In this document: positions 1 to 5,947 of the stretch, one piece after another
Position numbering within the stretch: the first letter of the stretch is position 1
How the letters are laid out: each line of letters starts with the position of its first letter
NCBI GenBank assembly: GCA_003222235.1
Contig: QHVD01000320.1
Location: 13,161 to 21,554 of the forward strand
Direction: 5' to 3'
DNA: 8,394 nucleotides
Origin: Gemmatimonadota bacterium
GTDB lineage: Bacteria > Gemmatimonadota > Gemmatimonadetes > Gemmatimonadales > GWC2-71-9
Program-made: the position numbers and the translations under genes
The notes under the pieces: model-generated
Told to the model about the DNA's origin: nothing
Databases searched by the model: none
What the model saw: only the letters and a program-made list of their open reading frames with translations

Positions 1-1743
1 ATGAGCTGTAATCCCGCCATCGGCGGGATCGCCAAGGGCACCGTGGTCCGCGAGGTTGACGCGCTCGGCGGGATCATGGGCCGGGCCACGGACCGGGCGA
101 CGATCCAGTTCCGGATGCTCAACCGCTCCAAAGGCCCGGCGGTGTGGGCGCCGCGGGCTCAGTGTGATCGCACGCTCTACAAGCGCGCGGTACGGCTGCT
201 GCTCGAGCGGTTCACGCAGCTCGACCTGACGCAGGGGACGGTCACGCGGCTGCGGGTGGAAGGTACTCGGGTCCACGGCATCGAGATGGCGGACGGACGG
301 CGCTATGCGGCGCGGGCCGTCGTCATCACGGCGGGAACGTTTCTCCGGGGCCGAATTCACATGGGTACGGCGACCGTGATTCCGGCAGGCCGCTCGGGGG
401 ATCAACCCGCTGTTGAGGTAGCGCAAGACATTGAATCACTTGGACTTACAGTATCGCGCTTCAAGACCGGCACGCCGCCCCGCATCGACGGCCGCACGGT
501 GGACTGGTCCAAAGTGGAGCGCCAGGACGGCGACGGCACGGACTACCGCTTCTCGTTCTACGAGCGCGTGGAACTGCCACGCCAGGTCCCGTGCTGGATC
601 ACGTGGGCCGGCGAGGAGCTGAAGGACATCATCCGCCGGCACCTCCAGGAGTCGGCACTGTACGGCGGCGCCATCAGCAGTCTGGGGCCGCGCTACTGCC
701 CGTCGGTCGAAGACAAGATCGTCAAGTTCCCCGACGCAAAGCGCCACCAGGTGTTCTTGGAGCCCGAAGGGCTCGACACTCACGAGCTGTACGTGAACGG
801 GCTCTCCACTTCCCTGCCCATCCCCGTGCAGCTCGAGTTTCTCCAGGCGGTTCCCGGACTCGAGCGAACGAGGATGACGCGTCCGGGGTACGCGATCGAG
901 TACGACTACTACCCGCCCACGCAGCTCACGCCGTGGCTCGAGACGAAAGCGATCGAGCACTTGTTCTTCGCGGGCCAGGTCAACGGGACGACCGGCTACG
1001 AGGAAGCAGCCGGCCAGGGTATCGTGGCGGGAATCAATTGCGTGCGGCGCATCCGCGATCAGGAGCCCGTGGTGTTCGGTCGAGACGACGCGTACATCGG
1101 CGTTCTGGTGGACGACCTCGTCACGCGCGGAGTGGACGAGCCGTACCGGCTGTTCACGTCGCGCTCCGAGTTCCGGTTGCTGCTTCGCCAGGACAACGCG
1201 CTGCGTCGGCTCGTCGCGTTGGCCGAGCGTCTCGGACTGCTTACGGCGGTCGAGCTGCGCCTGGCGGAGGGGCGCCTGAAGGAGGAGGAGCGTCTGCTCG
1301 AAGCCGCGCGCTCCACGACGATCACTCCCGGCGAAGCGACGCCGCTCCTCGCCCGCAACGGGACGGAGCTTGCGGAGCCCGAGCGCGTGGCGAGGGTCGT
1401 ACGTCGGCCGGGCGCGTCGCTGCGGGCGCTGCTCGAGGCTGCGGGCGTGCCGGTCTCGTGCGACGATCAGGCCGTCGCGAGTGCCGAGATCGAGCTCAAG
1501 TACGACGGCTATCTGACGCGCGAACGCGAGGCGGCGGCGCGGCTCGCCGAGCTGGCGTCGTTCGCTCTCCCGGCGGGCCTGCCCTACCTTGACTTCAAGA
1601 GTCTTGCGACTGAGGCCCGCCAGAAGCTCGACCGGATTCGGCCGACCTCACTCGCCCAGGCGGCCCGGATTCCCGGCGTCACGCCAAGCGATCTCCACAA
1701 CCTGGTGGTGGAAACGGCGCGTTGGCGCCGGCGCGTTGCCTAA
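1..1743 (+). CDS. mnmG: MnmG (GidA), tRNA U34 carboxymethylaminomethyl-synthesis enzyme, 5'-truncated by window edge
   Basis: With MnmE, MnmG installs the carboxymethylaminomethyl group on wobble uridine 34 of certain tRNAs, using FAD, NADH and methylene-tetrahydrofolate in the cytoplasm. The visible 580 residues begin at the internal motif MSCNPAIGG, which is residue 45 in E. coli MnmG, so about 44 residues with the FAD-binding GxGxxG loop lie left of the window. The ATG at base 1 is therefore not the true start. Visible motifs: KTGTPPRID (155-163), family signature 1 around RYCPSVEDK (231-239), signature 2 AGQVNGTTGYEEAAGQG (324-340) and YRLFTSRSEFRLLLRQDNA (382-400). Both catalytic cysteines are present: C3 and C233 correspond to E. 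coli C47 and C277 with a constant offset of 44. Length and C-terminus look normal (about 624 residues in total). The stop TAA (1741-1743) lies inside the end of a repeat element. Confidence 0.97.
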   Translation: MSCNPAIGGIAKGTVVREVDALGGIMGRATDRATIQFRMLNRSKGPAVWAPRAQCDRTLYKRAVRLLLERFTQLDLTQGTVTRLRVEGTRVHGIEMADGRRYAARAVVITAGTFLRGRIHMGTATVIPAGRSGDQPAVEVAQDIESLGLTVSRFKTGTPPRIDGRTVDWSKVERQDGDGTDYRFSFYERVELPRQVPCWITWAGEELKDIIRRHLQESALYGGAISSLGPRYCPSVEDKIVKFPDAKRHQVFLEPEGLDTHELYVNGLSTSLPIPVQLEFLQAVPGLERTRMTRPGYAIEYDYYPPTQLTPWLETKAIEHLFFAGQVNGTTGYEEAAGQGIVAGINCVRRIRDQEPVVFGRDDAYIGVLVDDLVTRGVDEPYRLFTSRSEFRLLLRQDNALRRLVALAERLGLLTAVELRLAEGRLKEEERLLEAARSTTITPGEATPLLARNGTELAEPERVARVVRRPGASLRALLEAAGVPVSCDDQAVASAEIELKYDGYLTREREAAARLAELASFALPAGLPYLDFKSLATEARQKLDRIRPTSLAQAARIPGVTPSDLHNLVVETARWRRRVA

Positions 1744-1945
1744 CACGGTGCTGAAAAACCGCGTTGAAGAGTCCCCGACGTGGGTTGATCGGACGCCCTG
1801 AAGGGCGCCCACGGCCCGAGCGCGTCCTGAAGGAGACTAGTGCGCCGCCCGTCCTTCAGGGCGGACCCCGCAGCCGAGGCCGGCTTCAGCCCGTGCGATC
1901 ACCCATCGCAACCCCTCAGGGCGCTTTTTCCCCCTCCTGCTAACT
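1739..1945 (+). repeat. Dispersed repeat element, copy 1 (long form), abutting the mnmG stop
   Basis: This region matches the reverse complement of 7492-7621. It starts with CCTAACACGGTGCTGAAAAA (1739-1758). The core at 1785-1818 is the same as in the other copy except for two bases, and includes the hairpin CGCCCTGAAGGGCG (1794-1807). A second shared block, GCCCGTGCGATCACCC (1889-1904), is followed by CAACCCCTCA and a TTTTT stretch. The right end (about 1940-1945) is less well conserved. Compared with copy 2 it carries about 75 extra bases (1819-1893). The 5' end overlaps the last mnmG codons and supplies the TAA stop. It may act as a 3'-end hairpin or terminator for mnmG. No open reading frame in it looks real. 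Family not recognised; a MITE-like, REP-like or attC-like element are the options. Confidence 0.8.
1819..1893 (+). repeat. 75-base extra segment inside repeat copy 1, flanked by CCCG
   Basis: This segment is absent from copy 2, where the sequence runs directly from CGGCCCG into TGCGATC. In copy 1 the tetranucleotide CCCG occurs on both sides (1815-1818 and 1890-1893), as expected from an insertion with a short duplication or from slippage. It carries TCCTGAAGGA (1825-1834) and TCCTTCAGG (1852-1860), which pair with each other and resemble the central hairpin of the element. The segment may thus be a rearranged duplicate of the element's own centre rather than foreign DNA. Confidence 0.5.
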
Positions 1946-1982
1946 GCCAGGGGCGCAAGGAAATTGCCGGAGAGTACAGACC

Positions 1983-1996
1983 GTTTCACGTGAAAC
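1983..1996. promoter_or_regulatory. parS site 1
   Basis: The 14-base palindrome GTTTCACGTGAAAC is the core of the broadly conserved chromosomal parS consensus bound by ParB/Spo0J. The flanking bases (c...t) break the 16-base symmetry here. The site lies between the mnmG 3' repeat and the parA promoter, 129 bases before parA, and its centre is 27 bases from that of parS site 2. The cognate ParB is encoded at 2952-3842. Confidence 0.96.
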
Positions 1997-2008
1997 TCCG
2001 CCGAGTCT

Positions 2009-2024
2009 CGTTTCACGTGAAACG
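2009..2024. promoter_or_regulatory. parS site 2
   Basis: CGTTTCACGTGAAACG is a perfect 16-base palindrome containing the parS core GTTTCACGTGAAAC (2010-2023). Its right edge is 6 bases upstream of the predicted -35 box of the parA promoter (2031-2036). ParB loading here could cover or interfere with that promoter. Confidence 0.96.
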
Positions 2025-2030
2025 ACGCTC

Positions 2031-2059
2031 TTTACGGGGACAGGCCAGGCGCATATATT
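2031..2059 (+). promoter_or_regulatory. Predicted sigma-70-type promoter of parA
   Basis: TTTACG (2031-2036, 4 of 6 bases of the -35 consensus) is followed after exactly 17 bases by TATATT (2054-2059, 5 of 6 of the -10 consensus). Transcription would start near 2066, leaving a leader of about 60 bases. This is the only well-spaced -35/-10 pair I found in the spacer, and it sits directly after parS site 2. A prediction from sequence only. Confidence 0.6.
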
Positions 2060-2089
2060 GAGGCACTTTAGGAGCGATAATAGATAACT

Positions 2090-2124
2090 CATTATGTCAC
2101 AATACATTATGAGCTAAGGCCGGC
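2090..2124 (+). promoter_or_regulatory. parA leader with CATTATG direct repeats and short leader reading frame
   Basis: CATTATG occurs twice (2090-2096 and 2105-2111), 15 bases apart, in an AT-rich leader that contrasts with the GC-rich surroundings. An 8-codon frame runs from ATG 2094 to TAA 2115-2117, and its stop overlaps TAAGG (2115-2119), the probable Shine-Dalgarno sequence of parA, 5 bases before the ATG at 2125. This could be an operator, a translational leader or chance. Only the repeat and the SD are directly visible. Confidence 0.3.
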
Positions 2125-2955
2125 ATGTCCCGCGTCATCGCCGTCGCCAACCAGAAGGGCGGCGTCGGCAAGACCACCACCGCCGTGAACCTCGCGGCCT
2201 CTCTGGCGACGGCAGAGCGCAAGACGCTGCTTGTGGACGCCGATCCCCAGGCGAATTCCACGAGCGGCGTCGGCATCGAGCGCGATCGCATCCGCTATTC
2301 GTTGTACGACGCGTTGCTCGACGGCCGCTCGCTCGCCGACGCGCTTTTTACGCATGTCCACTTCCCGTACCTCGACGTCGTCGTCGCGACGCAGGACCTC
2401 GTGGGTGCGGAAGTGGAGCTGGTGAACAGGCAGGCTCGCGAGACGATGATGCAGCGGGCGATCCGCGAGGTCCGTGCCCAGTACCAGTACGTCATCATCG
2501 ACTGCCCGCCGTCCCTCGGCCTGCTCACGCTGAACATGCTCACTGCGGCCGACAGCGTGCTCATTCCGATCCAGTGCGAGTACTACGCGCTCGAAGGGCT
2601 CTCACAGCTGCTCAACACCGTGAAGCTGGTGCAGCGGAACTTCAATCCGGCGCTCGCGATCGACGGCGTGTTGCTGACGATGTACGACGCGCGGCTGAAT
2701 CTCTGCAGGCAGGTGGCCGAAGAGGCCAAGGAGTACTTCGGCGCGCAGATGTTCGCCATCCCCATCCCGCGCAACGTGCGGCTGGCTGAGGCCCCGAGCT
2801 TCGGCAAGCCGATTCTGCTCTACGACGTGCAGTCGGTGGGGGCCAAGAGTTATCTCGCGGTGGCGCAGGAGCTGATCGGTCGCGTCGAGCGCGCTGCGAC
2901 TCCTCCCTTCCCCGCCCCACCCGCTGCGGAACCTGTGCCGGAGGTGCCCGCATGA
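2125..2955 (+). CDS. parA: ParA/Soj chromosome-partitioning ATPase
   Basis: ParA is a deviant Walker-type ATPase that binds nucleoid DNA as an ATP dimer and is released by ParB, driving movement of parS regions in the cytoplasm. The 276-residue protein has the deviant Walker A box KGGVGKTTT (11-19; signature lysine K11, phosphate-binding K16), the motif LLVDADPQAN (35-44), Walker B VIIDCPPS (123-130) and the conserved RNVRLAEAPSFGKPI (217-231) typical of chromosomal Soj/ParA. The N-terminus has no added helix-turn-helix domain, so this is the short chromosomal type. The last 20 residues are proline/alanine-rich and probably disordered. ATG 2125 is chosen because the conserved fold starts at once and TAAGG stands 5 bases upstream. 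The stop TGA overlaps the parB ATG (ATGA, 2952-2955). Two parS sites lie upstream. Confidence 0.97.
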   Translation: MSRVIAVANQKGGVGKTTTAVNLAASLATAERKTLLVDADPQANSTSGVGIERDRIRYSLYDALLDGRSLADALFTHVHFPYLDVVVATQDLVGAEVELVNRQARETMMQRAIREVRAQYQYVIIDCPPSLGLLTLNMLTAADSVLIPIQCEYYALEGLSQLLNTVKLVQRNFNPALAIDGVLLTMYDARLNLCRQVAEEAKEYFGAQMFAIPIPRNVRLAEAPSFGKPILLYDVQSVGAKSYLAVAQELIGRVERAATPPFPAPPAAEPVPEVPA

Positions 2956-3842
2956 CGGAAACCGCCGCAGGTCGCCGTCGTCTTGGTCGGGGGCTCGAGG
3001 CCCTGCTCGGACCGACTCGCGAGGAGGCCGAGCGCGAGGGGAGCCTCGTCGAGTTGGCGGTCGCCGATATTCGCCCGAACCCCTACCAGCCGCGCCGCGA
3101 CGCCGATCCCGTGGCGCTCGAAGAGTTAAAGGCGTCGATCCGCAGGGCCGGGCTACTGCAGCCGGTGGTGGTGCGGGCCGCGCGCGCCGAGGGGGGTTAC
3201 GAGCTGATCGCCGGCGAGCGGCGGCTGCGCGCCTGCCAGGCGCTCGGCTGGGAGCGGATCCCCGCGGTCCGGCGCGAGGTCGATGATCGCACGGTGCTGA
3301 CCCTCGCGCTGATCGAGAACCTGCAGCGCGACGACCTCTCACCCGTGGACGAGGCGCGGGGGTACGACCGGCTGATCGCCGAATTCAACCTGACGCAACA
3401 GGACGTCGCGGAAGCCGTGGGGCGTGACCGCTCCACCGTCGCCAACGCGCTCCGCCTCCTCAGGCTGCCGGCGGCCGTGCTCGGGCTGCTCCACGAGGGG
3501 CGGCTGTCGGTGGGCCACGCTCGGGCCTTGCTCGGACTCGAGGATCCGGGTGCCGCCACAGCGCTGGCGAAGGAGGCCGTGGATCACGGACTGTCGGTGC
3601 GCGACGTCGAGGACCGGGTACGGGGCGGTCGCGCGCCGGTGCGCCGGCCGCGACTGAAGAAAGGGTTGGGGCAGGCGCCCGAGGTGCGCCGCATCGAAGA
3701 TGCGCTGCGTCGCCGGCTCGGCACCGACGTGCGAGTCACGCTCCGCTCGAAAGGGAAAGGTCACATCCACGTCGGATTCTACTCGAACGACGATCTCGCG
3801 CGCCTGCTCGAGTTGATGCTCGGATCGCCCTTTGACGGATGA
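2952..3842 (+). CDS. parB: ParB/Spo0J parS-binding CTPase
   Basis: ParB binds parS, loads as a CTP-dependent sliding clamp and forms the partition complex moved by ParA. The 296 residues show the expected order: an N-terminal basic helix with RRLGRGLEALLG (9-20), the usual ParA-stimulating segment; NPYQPRR (43-49); the CTP-binding GERRLRA (88-94) and ENLQRDDLSPVDEA (122-135); a helix-turn-helix around 148-170 (QQDVAEAVGRDRSTVANALR) for parS recognition; and a C-terminal dimerisation domain (about 245-290). A strong Shine-Dalgarno GGAGG (2940-2944) lies 7 bases before ATG inside the parA 3' end. The start overlaps the parA stop, and the stop overlaps the next gene by ATGA (3839-3842), so translation is probably coupled on both sides. 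All key motifs are intact. Confidence 0.97.
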   Translation: MTETAAGRRRLGRGLEALLGPTREEAEREGSLVELAVADIRPNPYQPRRDADPVALEELKASIRRAGLLQPVVVRAARAEGGYELIAGERRLRACQALGWERIPAVRREVDDRTVLTLALIENLQRDDLSPVDEARGYDRLIAEFNLTQQDVAEAVGRDRSTVANALRLLRLPAAVLGLLHEGRLSVGHARALLGLEDPGAATALAKEAVDHGLSVRDVEDRVRGGRAPVRRPRLKKGLGQAPEVRRIEDALRRRLGTDVRVTLRSKGKGHIHVGFYSNDDLARLLELMLGSPFDG

Positions 3843-4630
3843 AGGACCGCCGCGTCACGATCGTCGTTCATACCGACGGGGAGCTCGAGTCTCACGAATA
3901 TCGGCTCCCGCTGTGGGCGTTCCACGTCGGGAAGTGGAGCGCCCTCACTGTTGGGCTCGCGATCGTGCTTTTTTTCGCGTTTGCGGGGCCGATCGGGCGG
4001 GCGGCGGCGCGCGCGCCCGTGCTGGAGCGAGAGGTGGCGCGGCTGCGAGAGGAGAACGGCCGCGTGCAGCAGCTCGCCGGCGCCTTGAACCGTGCCGAGG
4101 CGAGCTACCAGGAGCTCCGCGCGCTCCTCGGCGTGAAGGCGCCCCCAGAGCAGGCCGTCGCCGCCAACGCCGATCTGATGCGGGCCGTGTCCGTGCGGGC
4201 GTCGGCGCCCGATGCGCCGGCTCGCCGCGAGACCGGCCCGTCCGCTCCGGCCGAGTGGCCGCTCGACATTCCCGGGTTCGTGACCCGGGGTCAGGTGCGC
4301 CCTGGCGACCCCGCAGAATCGCACCCGGGAATCGACATTGCAGTGCCCGCAGGCACGCCTGTCCGCGCCGCCGGCGGCGGGGTCGTCCAGGCCGCCGGCA
4401 CCGATCCCGCCTACGGGTTGTTCGTCCTCGTGCGCCACCCTGAGGGGTATGAGACGATCTATGGGCACGCCTCGCGTCTCCTCGTGCACGAAGGCGACTC
4501 GGTGCGAACGGGGCAGGTGATCGCCCTGTCGGGCAGCTCGGGGCGATCCACCGCCCCTCACCTCCATTTCGAGATCCGCCGCGAGGGCCGGTCGCTCGAT
4601 CCGCTCACGGTCGTCAAACGGGAGAACTAG
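3839..4630 (+). CDS. Membrane-anchored M23 (LytM-type) peptidoglycan endopeptidase
   Basis: Predicted zinc metallopeptidase cutting peptide cross-links in peptidoglycan. The 263-residue protein has a short cytoplasmic N-terminus, one membrane segment (about 33-50, WSALTVGLAIVLFFAFAG), a coiled coil (about 58-97, REVARLREENGRVQQL and following), an Ala/Pro-rich linker (115-140) and a C-terminal M23 domain (about 150-260). The metal ligands are complete: HPGID (H162, D166) and HLHFE (H243), with catalytic H210 in YGH and H241, so it should be active rather than a degenerate regulator. The domain would sit in the periplasm. Start ATG 3839 overlaps the parB stop, and the next gene, a bactofilin, begins 1 base after the TAG. 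M23 peptidases beside bactofilins are a known pairing in cell-shape control. No gene symbol is certain. Confidence 0.92.
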   Translation: MKDRRVTIVVHTDGELESHEYRLPLWAFHVGKWSALTVGLAIVLFFAFAGPIGRAAARAPVLEREVARLREENGRVQQLAGALNRAEASYQELRALLGVKAPPEQAVAANADLMRAVSVRASAPDAPARRETGPSAPAEWPLDIPGFVTRGQVRPGDPAESHPGIDIAVPAGTPVRAAGGGVVQAAGTDPAYGLFVLVRHPEGYETIYGHASRLLVHEGDSVRTGQVIALSGSSGRSTAPHLHFEIRREGRSLDPLTVVKREN

Positions 4631-4631
4631 C

Positions 4632-5042
4632 ATGGCGATTTTCACCGAGAAGGGGCAGGGCGCGCCGGAATCCGAGACCGGCCTCTCGATCATCGGGGCA
4701 GGGATGCGCGTCGTGGGCGACATCACGGCCGAGGGCGTGGTGAAGATCGAGGGGACCGTCGTCGGCACGGTGCGCGCCGGGCGCCAGGTGCTGGTCGGGA
4801 AGGGTGGGGAAGTGGAGGGCGACGTGATCAGTCGCGAGGCGATCATCGGCGGCGAAGTCCGGGGTAGCATCCGCGCCGACGAGCGCGTCGAGATCCAAGC
4901 GACGAGTGTCATTCACGGCGATGTCGCGGCCAAGCGGCTCCTGGTCCAGGAGGGCGGTGAGATCAATGGCGTGGTCCGGATGGGCGAGGGCGCCCTCGAA
5001 GCAGTGCCAGCCGAGAAGGCCGAGCCGCAAAGATCATACTGA
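4632..5042 (+). CDS. Bactofilin (DUF583 polymer-forming cytoskeletal protein)
   Basis: Bactofilins polymerise without nucleotides into filaments at the inner membrane face and position cell-wall enzymes or partition proteins. The 136-residue protein has a short tail (1-18), then a repetitive beta-helix core (about 19-120) with regularly spaced glycine and hydrophobic residues: GDITAEGVVKIEGTVVGTV, then GGEVEGDVISREAIIGGEV, then VIHGDVAAKRLLVQEGGEI. The C-terminal 15 residues are charged and probably disordered. Length fits small bactofilins. GGGAG (4620-4624) is a good Shine-Dalgarno 7 bases before ATG. It ends with tandem in-frame stops TGA TAG (5040-5045). The operon context with parAB and an M23 peptidase suggests it links segregation or wall remodelling to a scaffold; that role is inferred. 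Confidence 0.93.
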   Translation: MAIFTEKGQGAPESETGLSIIGAGMRVVGDITAEGVVKIEGTVVGTVRAGRQVLVGKGGEVEGDVISREAIIGGEVRGSIRADERVEIQATSVIHGDVAAKRLLVQEGGEINGVVRMGEGALEAVPAEKAEPQRSY

Positions 5043-5050
5043 TAGGGATT

Positions 5051-5079
5051 TCCACACGGTGTCACTTCTCGCGTGTGGA
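5051..5079 (+). terminator. Terminator-like hairpin after the bactofilin gene
   Basis: TCCACACG (5051-5058) and CGTGTGGA (5072-5079) form a perfect 8-base stem with a 13-base loop, followed by the moderately T-rich TTGTCTATTTC. The position, 8 bases after the bactofilin stop, suits the end of the parAB operon. The loop is long and the T tract interrupted, so it could instead be an operator or protein-binding inverted repeat. The half sites resemble DnaA boxes only weakly. Confidence 0.4.
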
Positions 5080-5095
5080 TTGTCTATTTCAAAGC

Positions 5096-5180
5096 AAGAC
5101 AGTTACTTGCGTGTATTGGGCATGTGGGAATCTCGTCGCAGTGTCGATAGTCTGGTGAGATAATGTCATTATACTGTCTT
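5096..5180. repeat. AT-richer segment bounded by inverted repeats AAGACAGT / ACTGTCTT
   Basis: AAGACAGT (5096-5103) is the exact reverse complement of ACTGTCTT (5173-5180), enclosing 69 bases of lower GC content than the flanking genes. A small MITE-like insertion is possible, but I see no clear target duplication at the edges (left flank ...AAAGC, right flank CACTG...), and 8 bases could arise by chance. Confidence 0.3.
5160..5175 (+). promoter_or_regulatory. Palindrome ATAATGtCATTAT overlapping a -10-like TATACT upstream of the NIF3 gene
   Basis: ATAATG-T-CATTAT (5160-5172) is a 13-base interrupted palindrome, and TATACT (5170-5175) matches 5 of 6 bases of a -10 box about 20 bases before the GTG start. 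I find no convincing -35 at the right distance. If the promoter is real, the start codon would be close to the transcript 5' end, and the palindrome would be a plausible repressor site. Confidence 0.3.
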
Positions 5181-5194
5181 CACTGCGTCGGATA

Positions 5195-5947
5195 GTGTTG
5201 CTGGCCGACCTGGTCCGTTACCTCGACGACTATCTGCGCGTTCGAGAGGTGCCTGACGCGCCTGAGGCGTTGAACGGGTTGCAGGTCGAAAACGCCGGAG
5301 CAGTGACGTGCACGGCCGCTGCGGTAGACCTGTGTGACGCGACCGTGCGGCTGGCGGCGGAGCAGGGGGCCGACCTCCTGCTCGTGCATCATGGGTTGTT
5401 TTGGCGCGGCCTCAGTCCCATCTCGGGGCCGGCCTACCGGCGCATCGCCGGACTCATCCGACACGACATCGCCCTCTACAGCGCGCACATACCCCTCGAT
5501 CTCCACCCCGAGGTCGGCAACAATGTCATCATGGCACGGAAGCTGGGCGTCGCTCCGTGTGGCAGCTTCGGCGAGCACCACGGCACTGCGATCGGCGTGT
5601 GGGGGGCGCTGGTGTGCACGCGGGAGGCCCTCCAAGAGAGGCTTACCGGAGTGCTCGGCATTGTCCCCCGCGTGATGCCGTTCGGCCCGGGGGAGGTGCG
5701 GCGCGTGGGAATCGTCACGGGCGCAGCCGGCTCGATGATCGGACAGGCGGCGGCCGCCGGGCTCGACACCTTCATCACGGGCGAGGGGGCGCACCACACG
5801 TTCTTCGACGCCGAGGAACTGGGGCTGAACGTGTTCTACGCCGGCCACTACGCCACGGAGACGCTCGGCGTGAAGGCGCTCGGGGAGCACTTGAGCGCAA
5901 AGTTCGGCCTGCCCGGGACGTTTGTCGACCATCCCACCGGTCTGTGA
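5195..5947 (+). CDS. NIF3-family (DUF34/YbgI-like) dinuclear metal protein
   Basis: The NIF3 family (YbgI, YqfO) is a widespread toroidal hexamer with a two-metal site; its physiological reaction is unsettled, with GTP cyclohydrolase type-1-like annotations being provisional. The 250 residues cover the full fold: LVRYLDDYL near the start (6-14), NGLQVEN (27-33), the metal ligands HHG (H65, H66), the aspartate in AHIPLDLHPEVGNN (D102) and the C-terminal pair in FYAGHYATETLGV (H218, E222). No YqfO-type insert domain is present. Start: GTG 5195 is the first possible start after an in-frame TGA at 5156-5158; TTG 5198 is an equal alternative, and neither has a well-placed Shine-Dalgarno (GGA at 5190-5192 is too close). 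The stop overlaps the next gene's GTG (5944-5947). Confidence 0.92.
   Translation: MLLADLVRYLDDYLRVREVPDAPEALNGLQVENAGAVTCTAAAVDLCDATVRLAAEQGADLLLVHHGLFWRGLSPISGPAYRRIAGLIRHDIALYSAHIPLDLHPEVGNNVIMARKLGVAPCGSFGEHHGTAIGVWGALVCTREALQERLTGVLGIVPRVMPFGPGEVRRVGIVTGAAGSMIGQAAAAGLDTFITGEGAHHTFFDAEELGLNVFYAGHYATETLGVKALGEHLSAKFGLPGTFVDHPTGL

Noticed and set aside
591..1592. Plus-strand open frame of 333 codons inside mnmG
   Set aside because: An alternative frame of mnmG with Arg/Gly/Ala-rich content and no recognisable domain.
1840..2061. Open frame of 73 codons between mnmG and parA
   Set aside because: It runs through the repeat element and both parS sites, so its apparent sequence (HVK repeated) is the translation of parS palindromes.
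3779..4912. Long minus-strand open frame (377 codons)
   Set aside because: It is antisense to parB, the M23 peptidase and the bactofilin, all with intact family motifs; its product has no motif and shows shadow-frame composition.
5049..5082. DnaA boxes and replication origin in the bactofilin-NIF3 spacer
   Set aside because: ATTTCCACA and the opposing CAATCCACA differ from the TTATCCACA consensus by two bases each and there are only two; no box cluster or dnaA/dnaN gene is present.
5401..5943. Upstream extension of the MFS reading frame by 181 codons
   Set aside because: It lies entirely within the NIF3 gene in another frame and encodes Arg/His/Pro-rich sequence typical of GC-rich shadow frames; the MFS fold starts after 5944.
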